From assembly GCA_965217015.1 (NCBI GenBank), contig OZ244224.1, forward strand, positions 1,736,001 through 1,800,000: a stretch of 64,000 bases of DNA, read 5' to 3'. Below the pieces are notes generated by a model. It saw only the letters and a program-made list of their open reading frames with translations. It was not told the origin of the DNA and did no database searches. This document shows positions 17,198 to 25,187 of this stretch, piece after piece. Position numbers and translations under genes: made by a program. Source of the DNA: JAYQKL01 sp038142705 (GTDB lineage: Bacteria > Pseudomonadota > Alphaproteobacteria > RS24). Numbering within the stretch: position 1 is the first letter of the stretch; the number at the start of each line of letters is the position of its first letter.

Positions 17198-18133
17198 TTA
17201 TAGCAAATAGCCTTCGGCCAATTCGGTTGCTTTATCCCATAATTTTGCGGCCAGAGCTTCATCTTGCACCAGCGGGTGATCCTTTGGTTCTTTCGAATTA
17301 CTATCGGCAAAATGCAAGCCGCTTACCCCTTCCACCGCTGGGTTGGCAGAAACAAAGCAATGCGTTGCCGCGCCTTGCGCAATGGTTCGGGTCCAGGGGC
17401 CTGCAAACATAGAAATAAGTTTTACCTTAAAGCTTTCGGTATCGCTGGCCAGATTGGTGCGGATAACGCCAGGGTGAATAGAATTGGCGGTGATGTTTGT
17501 GCCAGCCAAGCGTTTTGATAATTCTAGCCGGAACAACATAGATGCCAGTTTGGAATGCCCATAGGCTGTCAGCGCATCATAGCCATTACTGAAGCTTAAA
17601 TCGTCAAAAGCAATACCTGTATTGCGCGGCGCGGTGGTATAGCCTTCACTGGCGACAATGGCAAGGCGCGCAGCAGGGGCGGCTTTGACCAATGGCATCA
17701 GGCGGTTGATTAAAATAAAATGTCCGAGAAAATTCACAGCAAATTGGATTTCAAGCGGCTCAGAATATTTTTCATTCACCGTATAGGGTGGGCACATAAT
17801 GCCTGCATTTGTCAGAATAACATCAAGCGATGAAAATTGTTCGGTGATGGCCTTTGTGCAGGCAACAATCGATTCTGGGTCAGATAAATCGCATTCAAAG
17901 GCTGTGGCCTGACCTTCAACTGCGGCACAAGCGGCTTGTGCGCTGGCCAAATCGCGGTCCAGCCCCAGCACATGGGCACCGCGTAATGCCAAAACGCGCA
18001 TGGCTTCTTGCCCAAGCCCTGATGTGATGCCCGTCACAATAATGGTTTTACCCGTCAGGTCAACGCCTGCTGTCACATCTTCGGCTGTTGATTTTTTATT
18101 AAACTGTGATGTCACCACTTGTGAATCTGTCAT
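17198..18133 (-). CDS. SDR-family oxidoreductase (retinol-dehydrogenase-like)
   Basis: This 311-residue short-chain dehydrogenase has the cofactor motif VTGITSGLGQEA near residue 33, an NAGIMCPP segment (NAG motif) and an intact active site TAYGHSKLAS (YxxxK). Its length and the SIHPGVIRTNLA segment match the retinol-dehydrogenase/WW-domain-oxidoreductase-like SDR group, which acts on hydrophobic alcohols or ketones. An N-terminal extension of about 30 residues precedes the Rossmann fold. It is the last gene of the minus-strand run P450, Rieske, SDR and lies 81 bases after the Rieske gene. It is probably part of the same oxidation pathway. Confidence 0.85.
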   Translation of the reverse strand: MTDSQVVTSQFNKKSTAEDVTAGVDLTGKTIIVTGITSGLGQEAMRVLALRGAHVLGLDRDLASAQAACAAVEGQATAFECDLSDPESIVACTKAITEQFSSLDVILTNAGIMCPPYTVNEKYSEPLEIQFAVNFLGHFILINRLMPLVKAAPAARLAIVASEGYTTAPRNTGIAFDDLSFSNGYDALTAYGHSKLASMLFRLELSKRLAGTNITANSIHPGVIRTNLASDTESFKVKLISMFAGPWTRTIAQGAATHCFVSANPAVEGVSGLHFADSNSKEPKDHPLVQDEALAAKLWDKATELAEGYLL

Positions 18134-18214
18134 AATTTTCTCCCCATATTTGAAGCTTACCTGTCAAAAACTCTAGCACTGATTAGCTGCATTATAAAAG
18201 CCTATTAAAGCCCA

Positions 18215-19357
18215 CTATAAATCTTCCCGTTTCGTCAGTAAGTGCAAGTCATCTCGCCATAGATTGTGCCAAAATTGAAGTAAGGGTTCATTCGTGCCAA
18301 TAATTAAGTCTCGTTGAGTGGCTTCTAACCCTCTTTGGCAATCGACGGCGGCTTGCAAATCTTCTTCAAGAAAAACTTTTTTCCCAAATTCATAACCTTG
18401 TCGCGCTTCAGTTTCATTTGCATCGGGGTGACAAAGCCCAACAAAGCTGACCCGCGTGTGGCTTGGACTATCGCCTGGTTCAGCCCTTATCATTTGCGCG
18501 CCCGAGGCGTTGAGTATCACCATTACGCTTGGATACAGCGTATAAGTGCAAGAGCCCTCCAGCGCGTCTGGCCAATCCGTTTCGTCAAGTTCTGCCAGTC
18601 GTTCAATTGTCAACCACGGAAATGCCCATCGGCTAGCGCGTTCATAAGTGTCAAAAACAGATGAGCTAGACAAAACAGTGGCAATGCTATCGCGATGAAG
18701 CACTGAAAAATGATAGCTTTCAATACTTAAATCAACAATGAGCTTCCAATTGGCGGCAACCTCACACTCATAGCGCTCCAGCCGTTGATAAGATTTTAAA
18801 TTGTAATGCGAGAATTCTTGGGCTAGTGCCTCATAGCCCGCGGCGGCAGGTGTGACATCAACCTCATCTGTCATGCCCAAAATAATAATGCCGTTTTCTT
18901 CACAAACTGGTAATTCTGTTAAGCCGAGTTCTGATTTTTCTGTTGTGAAGCAAGCCTCTTGCGGGCGTGTGGCAAGATCGCCATCAAGAGTGAAAGACCA
19001 GCCATGAAATCCGCAGGTCAATAATTTCTTCTGGCCCGTGCCACAGGCAATTTTCCCGCCGCGATGCGGGCATGCATTGAGAAAAGCTTTGAGCGTGCCG
19101 TTATGAGTGCGGGTTAGCACAATGGGTGTGCCCATAATATCGAGGCTTAAAAAGCTATATGCCTCTGGAACCTCTGCCGAAAACGCAACGGGTTGTGGTG
19201 CTTTTTGGAAAAACACCTCTTTTTCTTTTTGAAAAAGTTCTGGGTCAAAAAAACTTTTTGCGGGAACCTTTATTTCGTGGTCGGCAAACTCGCTCTCTTG
19301 ACGCAAAAACTTATTTAAAAGTCGTTGGTTGAGAGCCTTGCTGGTTTGCGGGTCCAT
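18215..19357 (-). CDS. Rieske non-heme iron oxygenase, alpha subunit
   Basis: This 380-residue ring-hydroxylating oxygenase alpha subunit carries the Rieske [2Fe-2S] ligands as ACPHRGG and, 17 residues on, CGFHGW, giving the CxH...CxxH pattern. The mononuclear iron site appears as the conserved DLSIESYHFSVLHRD segment (two His five residues apart), with an Asp-containing helix late in the protein. Such enzymes hydroxylate aromatic, steroid or other hydrophobic compounds and need a reductase, and none is encoded next to it. It lies 18 bases downstream of the P450 gene and is very likely co-transcribed with it. Pairing with a P450 suggests successive oxygenations of one substrate. Confidence 0.88.
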   Translation of the reverse strand: MDPQTSKALNQRLLNKFLRQESEFADHEIKVPAKSFFDPELFQKEKEVFFQKAPQPVAFSAEVPEAYSFLSLDIMGTPIVLTRTHNGTLKAFLNACPHRGGKIACGTGQKKLLTCGFHGWSFTLDGDLATRPQEACFTTEKSELGLTELPVCEENGIIILGMTDEVDVTPAAAGYEALAQEFSHYNLKSYQRLERYECEVAANWKLIVDLSIESYHFSVLHRDSIATVLSSSSVFDTYERASRWAFPWLTIERLAELDETDWPDALEGSCTYTLYPSVMVILNASGAQMIRAEPGDSPSHTRVSFVGLCHPDANETEARQGYEFGKKVFLEEDLQAAVDCQRGLEATQRDLIIGTNEPLLQFWHNLWRDDLHLLTKREDL

Positions 19358-19375
19358 AATAAATCTCTGACCTGA

Positions 19376-20614
19376 TTAAGTTTTTGTTTGCACCAGTAAT
19401 TTGGTGACATGGCGCGCATTATAATGGTCAGGGTCGCGCATGGGCGGTTCAGCCAATGTGGCGTTTGGAAACCGTTTGATAAACTCCATTAACATCAGCC
19501 GCGCTTGTGTTTTGGCCAAAAACAAGCCAGCACAGACATGCGCCCCTGTGCCAAAAACAATATGACCGTTTAAATCGCGCTCAATATCAAAATCCTGCGG
19601 ATTGTCCCATTGCACGGGGTCTAGCCCTGCGGCTTGTGACGCGATGATGATTTGCTCGCCGCGTTTAACCGTGATGCCTTCAAACTCAACATCTTCAAGC
19701 GCGTAGCGATGCAGGCCCGTTTTGCCAAAAGCCTCATATCGCAACGCTTCAACAATCGCATTATCTGCTAGCGAGGGGTCTTGTTTCAATTTCTCATACT
19801 GGTCCTGATTGTCCAAAAGCGCATATAAAACTGATGGGTGCATATCGCTGGCCGTGTCACTGCCTGCGGCGAGCATAGCGGCAACAATACCCAAAATTTC
19901 CCAGTCATTCAGCCGGTCATCACCTTCCTGCGCCTTAAGCAACACGCCGATAAAATCGTCTCCGGCATCGTCAGCGGCGCGGCGCTGGGCAATTAAATCT
20001 TGCAACATGGCCACACCCGTTAGGGCTATTTTTAACAACTCGGCGCGGTCTTCTGGTGAGGTCGTGAAGCCATTATAACGCACCATCGCCCAGCCTAATT
20101 TATCAAAAATCTCAGTGTTTTCTGGCGGAATACCCACCAGCTTGGCAATGGAGCGGCGCGGAATTTCAACGGCAATTGTTTTGGCAACATCAAACACATC
20201 TTGCCCGTCTAATTTATCAAACACATCGCGCACAATATCTTCTATGCCCGCGCTGATTTTTTCAGTCTGGCTCATGGAAAACGCTTTGGCGGCCAAGCGG
20301 CGCACACGGCGATGCGCCAAACGCTCTAGCCGAAATAGGCTGTTATCGAGCATGATTTCAAAATCATTTTTATTTTCTTGTGGCGCTTCGGGCGGGGCGA
20401 ATTTCCACATCATAAAATCAGGCGTCAGGCGCTCATCTGCCAAAATGGTTTTGCACAATTCATGCGAGGTCACAATCCATGCCTGCCATGGCTCATACCA
20501 GCCCATGCGCTCATCTGTATGTGTAAAAAGCGTGTCCACCACTGATCGGTAGTCATGCAGATAGGCCTCGGACTGAGGTGTATAGTGTTTTTGAAAAGCC
20601 GTTTGTTCCGACAT
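19376..20614 (-). CDS. Cytochrome P450
   Basis: This 412-residue soluble bacterial P450 has an I-helix AAGSDTASD (oxygen-activating acid and Thr), K-helix EALRYE (ExxR) and the heme-binding FGTGAHVCAG with the axial Cys near residue 360. The N terminus has no membrane anchor, as expected for the class that takes electrons from a ferredoxin. The YALEDVEFEGITVKRGEQI segment is typical of CYP families acting on terpenes, steroids or alkanes, but the family cannot be named by eye. It begins the P450, Rieske, SDR run. The TonB siderophore receptor lies upstream on the same strand, 88 bases away. A distant ferredoxin reductase at 35255-36481 could supply electrons. Confidence 0.9.
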   Translation of the reverse strand: MSEQTAFQKHYTPQSEAYLHDYRSVVDTLFTHTDERMGWYEPWQAWIVTSHELCKTILADERLTPDFMMWKFAPPEAPQENKNDFEIMLDNSLFRLERLAHRRVRRLAAKAFSMSQTEKISAGIEDIVRDVFDKLDGQDVFDVAKTIAVEIPRRSIAKLVGIPPENTEIFDKLGWAMVRYNGFTTSPEDRAELLKIALTGVAMLQDLIAQRRAADDAGDDFIGVLLKAQEGDDRLNDWEILGIVAAMLAAGSDTASDMHPSVLYALLDNQDQYEKLKQDPSLADNAIVEALRYEAFGKTGLHRYALEDVEFEGITVKRGEQIIIASQAAGLDPVQWDNPQDFDIERDLNGHIVFGTGAHVCAGLFLAKTQARLMLMEFIKRFPNATLAEPPMRDPDHYNARHVTKLLVQTKT

Positions 20615-20701
20615 ATCGCCCCCCTGATTTATCTCATTCTTAAGTCTAGCAATTGCGCGATAGAAAGAAATAAAAATCTACAGAAGCTGGGGATAAATTA
20701 C

Positions 20702-22792
20702 TTAAAACATTTTGCTGATGGACAAGCGCGCATTGAGAGGCTCACCAACAGATACCTGATGCGTGCTGTGTGCGTGTGGAAAATACACTTCATCAGTCAG
20801 GTTTTCGACAGTCAACCGAAGCGTTGTGTCTTCCGGCAGATAATAATAAGCGGCAAGGTCAATGCGGGTGTAATCCGGCAGAATTGGAGAAGTATCACTA
20901 TTCGTGATTTTAGTTTCGCCCTGATAGGTGAGGCCCAGACCCAAACCAAATTGTTGATTAACTTCATATGTGCCCCAAAGTGAATAGCTTGTCTCAGGGA
21001 CTTCTCTTGGTTTGGCACCGCTGCCGGTTTGGCCATCAAGATTGCTGTAACCGCCAGTTAACGAAAACTTATCCGTGAGTTGACCTTTGAATTCTAGTTC
21101 GAAACCGTCAACCTGCAGGCCGACAATTTCGGATTGCTCACCCGTGATGTTGTCGCGGACAGCGCGGGTTTGCTCATTTTCAAAATAGCTTGCTGTCAGA
21201 GTGAGCAGGCGGGTGATGTCCCATTTGATGCCTATTTCGTGATTTTCAAAAACATCAGGGTCCAGTCTGGCATTGCTGGCAGATAAGGCTTTGAATTGCT
21301 CGCCCGAGCGCGGTAAGAAGCTCTCGCTATAGCTGGCATAGATTGAGATATTTTCCTGTGGCTTGAAAATCAGTCCAGCGCGGGGCGAAAACTCTTCGTC
21401 TTTTTTGCTTTGAGAGGAGGCGTTTTTAATATCATCTACCTGAATGTCAAAACTGTCAAAACGCCCACCCAGCAATATTTTGAACTGCTCTGATAGGCTC
21501 ATTTGGTTCTGTATCAGGAAAGAGGTGACTTTAATGTCTGTCTTTGTTTTGTTGTTCAGGTCAGTGGTGAAGTTCACATTTGTGGCAACGCCCTGCGCGG
21601 TCGTGCTGATGTCTATAGGGCGCGTGACAAGAAAGTCTTCTCTGTCGTCACGCGAGGTTGACCAGAAGGTGTTATAGCGCAGGTTCTCAGATTGCGTATC
21701 AATATATTCCAACCCCAAAAGCAGGGTATGACCAATAGAACCGGTGGTGAATTCACTCACCAAATTACCAGCAATAATAAGGTTTTCGCGCTGGGTTGGG
21801 TCATCATAGCCATCAAGCGTGACATTTGTGCCATCATAATCGGCTGCATAGAGATTGCGATACCGCTTATCATAATCGCCATATTGGATTGTGATATTCC
21901 CTTTCATTGTGTCGGAAAAATGATGGCTGATAATGCCGCGCACAATATGTGCTTTCAAACGCGTGATGTTGATATCAGGGGTGCCGAAAACAATATCTTT
22001 CAGAGCTTCGGCAGGGCGTCCATTTTGGGTTGGGATACCGCGGTCAATAAACCGCTCATGGTCTGCATATTCATAAGAAATATCCAGTGTTGTGTTGTCA
22101 CTCAAGCTCACTTTCAAACTCGGATTGATGCCATAGCGCGTGCCGTCATAAAAATCGCGGTCATTATCGAGCGCGTCCGCGTGGATATTTATCCGCACGG
22201 CAGAATGGTCGCCAGTGGGTCGGTTGTAATCGGCGGCCAAATCATAAGCGCCAAATGTATCGAGGCCAGCGTCGAAGCTGCCAAACCGGTCACCCAGTAC
22301 GGCTTTTTTGGTCACGCGATTAACAATACCGCCCGTGCCGCCGCGCCCAAACAACAGCGCATTGGGCCCACGAATGATTTCCACTTGTTCCAGATTATAT
22401 AAGGAGCGGTAATATTGAACATCATCGCGCATGCCATCGAGAAAAAAATCCGCTGTTGAGCGCACACCCCGAAACACAACCGCGTCACGATGGCCTTCGC
22501 CCTGGGTTGTGGTGACGCCGGGCGTGTAGCGCATCATATCGCTGAGCTCCCGAAAGCCACGCTGTTTGATATCAAAATCTGTCATGATTGACAGGCTTTG
22601 CGGCACATCAAGGATAGGGGTCGGGGTTTTGAGGGCATTGACCTTGTCTGCATAAAGATACCGCCCTTCCACAATAATTTCTTCAACATTTTGAGCCACA
22701 TTACCCGACAGTGCTGGTGTTTCTGAGAGCGCTGGCATTGCTAAAAACATGCCCGCCACAACACAACCAAACAGGCCTTTTTTCTCAATCAT
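20702..22792 (-). CDS. TonB-dependent siderophore receptor
   Basis: This outer-membrane receptor of about 696 residues belongs to the TonB-siderophore family. It has a signal peptide ending PALSETPAL, a TonB-box-like VEEIIVEGR stretch, a plug with VPQSLSIMTDFDIKQRG, MMRYTPGVTTTQGEG, VFRGVRSTADFFLDGMRDD and VEIIRGPNALLFGRGGTGG, then a barrel ending in SISKMF. The start at 22792 is set by AAGGA eight bases upstream; an upstream frame to 22828 overlaps the operator. Two Fur-box-like palindromes lie just upstream, so expression should rise under iron limitation. Transport of a ferric siderophore is the expected role. Downstream P450 and Rieske genes also need iron, but I see no direct functional tie. 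Confidence 0.9.
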   Translation of the reverse strand: MIEKKGLFGCVVAGMFLAMPALSETPALSGNVAQNVEEIIVEGRYLYADKVNALKTPTPILDVPQSLSIMTDFDIKQRGFRELSDMMRYTPGVTTTQGEGHRDAVVFRGVRSTADFFLDGMRDDVQYYRSLYNLEQVEIIRGPNALLFGRGGTGGIVNRVTKKAVLGDRFGSFDAGLDTFGAYDLAADYNRPTGDHSAVRINIHADALDNDRDFYDGTRYGINPSLKVSLSDNTTLDISYEYADHERFIDRGIPTQNGRPAEALKDIVFGTPDINITRLKAHIVRGIISHHFSDTMKGNITIQYGDYDKRYRNLYAADYDGTNVTLDGYDDPTQRENLIIAGNLVSEFTTGSIGHTLLLGLEYIDTQSENLRYNTFWSTSRDDREDFLVTRPIDISTTAQGVATNVNFTTDLNNKTKTDIKVTSFLIQNQMSLSEQFKILLGGRFDSFDIQVDDIKNASSQSKKDEEFSPRAGLIFKPQENISIYASYSESFLPRSGEQFKALSASNARLDPDVFENHEIGIKWDITRLLTLTASYFENEQTRAVRDNITGEQSEIVGLQVDGFELEFKGQLTDKFSLTGGYSNLDGQTGSGAKPREVPETSYSLWGTYEVNQQFGLGLGLTYQGETKITNSDTSPILPDYTRIDLAAYYYLPEDTTLRLTVENLTDEVYFPHAHSTHQVSVGEPLNARLSISKMF

Positions 22793-22805
22793 ACGATTTT
22801 CCTTG

Positions 22806-22827
22806 TTAATAATCATTCTCATTTGCA
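22806..22827 (-). promoter_or_regulatory. Fur-box-like operator, proximal
   Basis: On the minus strand the sequence reads AAATGAGAATGATTATTAA just before the ribosome binding site of the siderophore receptor, close to the Fur consensus of alternating AAT/ATT hexamers. Its position between promoter and start codon suits iron-dependent repression. Confidence 0.6.
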
Positions 22828-22840
22828 TAAGTGGTATATC

Positions 22841-22861
22841 TAATAATGAGAATTATTATCA
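22841..22861 (-). promoter_or_regulatory. Fur-box-like operator, distal palindrome
   Basis: AATAAT-GAGA-ATTATT forms a perfect 6-bp inverted repeat about 50 bases upstream of the receptor start codon. It resembles a Fur or other iron-regulator site and lies 14 bases from the proximal box, so two dimers could bind side by side. Confidence 0.6.
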
Positions 22862-22911
22862 ATTGCAAGAGAAAAATATATTTTCTCCCAGTCCCTTTCC
22901 CAGATTCGTCT

Positions 22912-22966
22912 CAGCCCTGTCGCAGTCCTGTCGCAGCCCTGTCGCAGCCCTGTCGGAGCCCTGTCG
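22912..22966. repeat. 11-bp tandem repeat, five units
   Basis: Five consecutive 11-bp units follow CAGCCCTGTCG with two single-base variants (T in unit 2 and G in unit 5). The 11-bp period is close to one helical turn and is not a multiple of three, and no gene covers it. It lies upstream of the receptor's iron boxes and before the 58-bp array. Confidence 0.9.
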
Positions 22967-23030
22967 CAAAAACCTCTAAAATATCCGAAAAACAGCAGAA
23001 AATGGGGGGGTGGGTTTGAACATGGTAAAA

Positions 23031-23307
23031 GCGCAAGGCGGGCTAAATCTTGCTACGCGCGATAAGCCCTTATAGGGCCACTTCGTCGGCGCAAGGCGCA
23101 CCGGGTTTGCCTGCGGCAAACGGGTGCTTATAGGGCCACTTCGTCGGCGCAAGGCGGGCTAAATCTCGCTACGCTCGATAAGCCCTTATAGGGCCACTTC
23201 GTCGGCGCAAGGCGGGCTAAATCTCGCTACGCTCGATAAGCCCTTATAGGGCCACTTCGTCGGCGCAAGGCGGGCTAAATCTCGCTACGCTCGATAAGCC
23301 CTTATAG
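23031..23307. repeat. Array of 58-bp intergenic repeats next to tRNA-Arg
   Basis: Units begin at 23031, 23089, 23147, 23205 and 23263, an exact 58-bp period; the fifth is cut at 23307. Each has a constant left box GCGCAAGGCG, a 28-bp core, and a constant right box starting CTTATAGGGCCACTTCGTCG. Cores 3, 4 and 5 are identical and core 1 differs at two positions. Core 2 is a different sequence of the same length that forms a near-perfect hairpin (CACC..GTTTGCC-TGC-GGCAAAC..GGTG). GCCCTTATAGGGC at the core/right-box join is itself nearly palindromic. No gene is present. The array ends three bases from the 3' end of tRNA-Arg and lies downstream of it in its direction of transcription. Confidence 0.9.
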
Positions 23308-23309
23308 CG

Positions 23310-23386
<77 letters not shown>

Positions 23387-23395
23387 TTTAAGGGA

Positions 23396-23423
23396 TTTAT
23401 ATTTTATATTGCTCGAAATGCAA
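23396..23423 (-). promoter_or_regulatory. Candidate promoter of tRNA-Arg
   Basis: On the minus strand TTGCAT (23423-23418) and TATAAA (23401-23396) are 16 bases apart and end nine bases before the mature tRNA 5' end. The -10 is strong and the -35 matches only TTG. Confidence 0.4.
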
Positions 23424-23479
23424 ATGGTTAATCGTATTTTACCGCAGGCGCGCCAGCATATATGGGCTACGAAATTGAG

Positions 23480-23941
23480 TTAGCCTGCTGCGCTGTCCAC
23501 AATGTCATTGGCCAAATTGCCTTCCCACGCATTTTTATAAAACTCTAAATCGGCAATAAATTGCACCTGATTATTGGCATCAATAAATGAAACTGGCCCA
23601 TGCCCGAAATAAATAAATTCGGTGACTTCCATGCCGGCGGCTTCTTCATGAATTTCGCCAATCGACTCATAGCCATAAACGCCGGGCCCGGCCTCGCCGG
23701 TTTCAAAAGTCAGCAAGCCTTTGGTCACAAAAAACTCAGCAGGGCTGATATGCTGGTGGCGGCCAAATTTCACGCCCGGCTGCAACTGCACATAAAGCAC
23801 CCAATCCCCCGTCACTTTGCAATAGCGCAGCATTTTGAACTTAACCCCTTCACCAAGCTCTACCCAGTCAATCTGGTTAATATCGGCCAGCATGCCGCCT
23901 TGCACGCTTGGGTCATGTTTGTCTGGAATGCCTCGATACAT
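23480..23941 (-). CDS. Cupin-domain protein
   Basis: This 153-residue single-cupin protein has the metal motif within GVKFGRHQHISPAEFFVTKG (about residues 61-80: two His, then Glu), followed by a second strand block with IYFGHGPVSF that supplies the last His. It resembles the ChrR-like/dihydroxyacetophenone-dioxygenase-like cupins, which are either small dioxygenases or anti-sigma-like sensors; no sigma factor gene is adjacent. The start at 23941 follows an excellent GAGGGAGGAT site three bases away. It stands alone between tRNA-Arg and the ABC ATPase, and its function cannot be assigned. Confidence 0.8.
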   Translation of the reverse strand: MYRGIPDKHDPSVQGGMLADINQIDWVELGEGVKFKMLRYCKVTGDWVLYVQLQPGVKFGRHQHISPAEFFVTKGLLTFETGEAGPGVYGYESIGEIHEEAAGMEVTEFIYFGHGPVSFIDANNQVQFIADLEFYKNAWEGNLANDIVDSAAG

Positions 23942-24032
23942 TTTATCCTCCCTCATTGTGAGGTTTTATGATAGCGCAAAAAAAGGCACACTCGCCTCAT
24001 CAAAAGAACAGGCCAAATGAAAAAAAGCTAAA

Positions 24033-25001
24033 TTATGCCGCGTTTTTATTGCCGGTCAGTTTCATGAAAACATTTTCAAGGCTATTGCCTTCGGTCTCGA
24101 TATCGGCAATCGCAATGCCCGCTTTTTGCAAGCTGTGCAGCACATCGCCCGCCGCTTGCGCGCCCGGATTATAGGTCAGGCTCAGCCGCCCATCGGGTTT
24201 TAAGGCGAAGTCATAACCCGCCAATGCTTTTTCCTGTGCCGCGGTTAAACTGGCCAGCTTGTCTTGCGGGCGCACAATCAAGGTTTTGCGGTCAATTAAA
24301 GTCAGCAAATTTGTCGTCAGGTCGCAGGCCACCACCTCGCCATGGTCCACAATCGCAATCCGGTCACACAGCGCTTGCGCCTCTTCTAGATAATGCGTGG
24401 TCAAAACAATCGTGACGCCTTGTTTGTTCAGCTCTTTCACATAATCCCAAAGCTGCTTGCGCAATTCCAAATCAACCCCTGCGGTTGGTTCGTCTAACAC
24501 CAATATGGGCGGGCTATGCACCATCGCTTTGGCCACCAGCAATCGCCGCCGCATGCCACCAGATAGCGAGCGCGCATAGGCATGGGCTTTATCGCCCAAT
24601 TGCACCGCATTAAGCAATTCCATGCTGCGGCGCTCTGGTTTTGGCACGCCATAAAGTCCGGCTTGCAACTCCATCGATTCAAGTGGCGTGAAATAAGCAT
24701 CTAGGCTTAATTCTTGCGGCACAACCCCGATAGAGGCGCGCGCCATACGCGGATTGGTATCAATATCAAAGCCCCAAATGCGCGCTTCTCCTGCCGTTTT
24801 CACAACTAAGCCTGCCAGAATGTTGATGAAAGTGGATTTGCCCGCGCCATTGGGCCCTAAAAGCCCAAAAATAGAGCCTTTTGGAATATCTAAATCAATG
24901 CCTTTTAAGGCGCGTTTGGGCGCGTTATTGCCGCTTGGCGCATAGGTTTTTTCAAGCCCTTTGACCGAAATAGCCATTTCAGGTGTTTGTGTTCCAGACA
25001 T
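24033..25001 (-). CDS. ABC transporter ATP-binding protein (drug/lipid exporter type)
   Basis: This 322-residue ATPase subunit has Walker A GPNGAGKST, Q-loop VVPQELSLD, signature LSGGMRRR, Walker B ILVLDEPTAGVD and H-loop LTTHYLEEA in order. The order and the C-terminal extension (residues about 230-322) match the CcmA/NodI/DrrA-like exporter ATPases that pair with an ABC-2 permease. No permease gene lies beside it, which is unusual; the partner must be elsewhere. The start at 25001 follows GAAGGGAG with five bases spacing; an ATG 15 bases upstream lacks a site. The substrate is unknown. Confidence 0.88.
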   Translation of the reverse strand: MSGTQTPEMAISVKGLEKTYAPSGNNAPKRALKGIDLDIPKGSIFGLLGPNGAGKSTFINILAGLVVKTAGEARIWGFDIDTNPRMARASIGVVPQELSLDAYFTPLESMELQAGLYGVPKPERRSMELLNAVQLGDKAHAYARSLSGGMRRRLLVAKAMVHSPPILVLDEPTAGVDLELRKQLWDYVKELNKQGVTIVLTTHYLEEAQALCDRIAIVDHGEVVACDLTTNLLTLIDRKTLIVRPQDKLASLTAAQEKALAGYDFALKPDGRLSLTYNPGAQAAGDVLHSLQKAGIAIADIETEGNSLENVFMKLTGNKNAA

Positions 25002-25187
25002 TGTTTCTCCCTTCATCGAACATCACCTAAAATGGGGTTTGATGCGGCAAATGTCTAGTCCAGATTTATCCTCATTTTATTTTTATTGCGCTTTTTTCTT
25101 ATCAGCGACCTATCATGGCACTTGCGAAATGAATCCTATATGGTGAAATAGAATTTCATGATGCACATAACTTAAACGGCTTGAAAC

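Noticed and set aside
21692..22402. 236-codon plus-strand frame
   Set aside because: It lies wholly antisense to the TonB siderophore receptor, whose motifs are intact.
1..23000. Genomic island or prophage
   Set aside because: No integrase, transposase, phage gene or flanking att repeat was seen, and base composition looks like the rest of the window.
23031..23307. CRISPR array
   Set aside because: Units are contiguous, with no unique spacers of constant size between short repeats, and no cas genes are near. Three of the five cores are identical.
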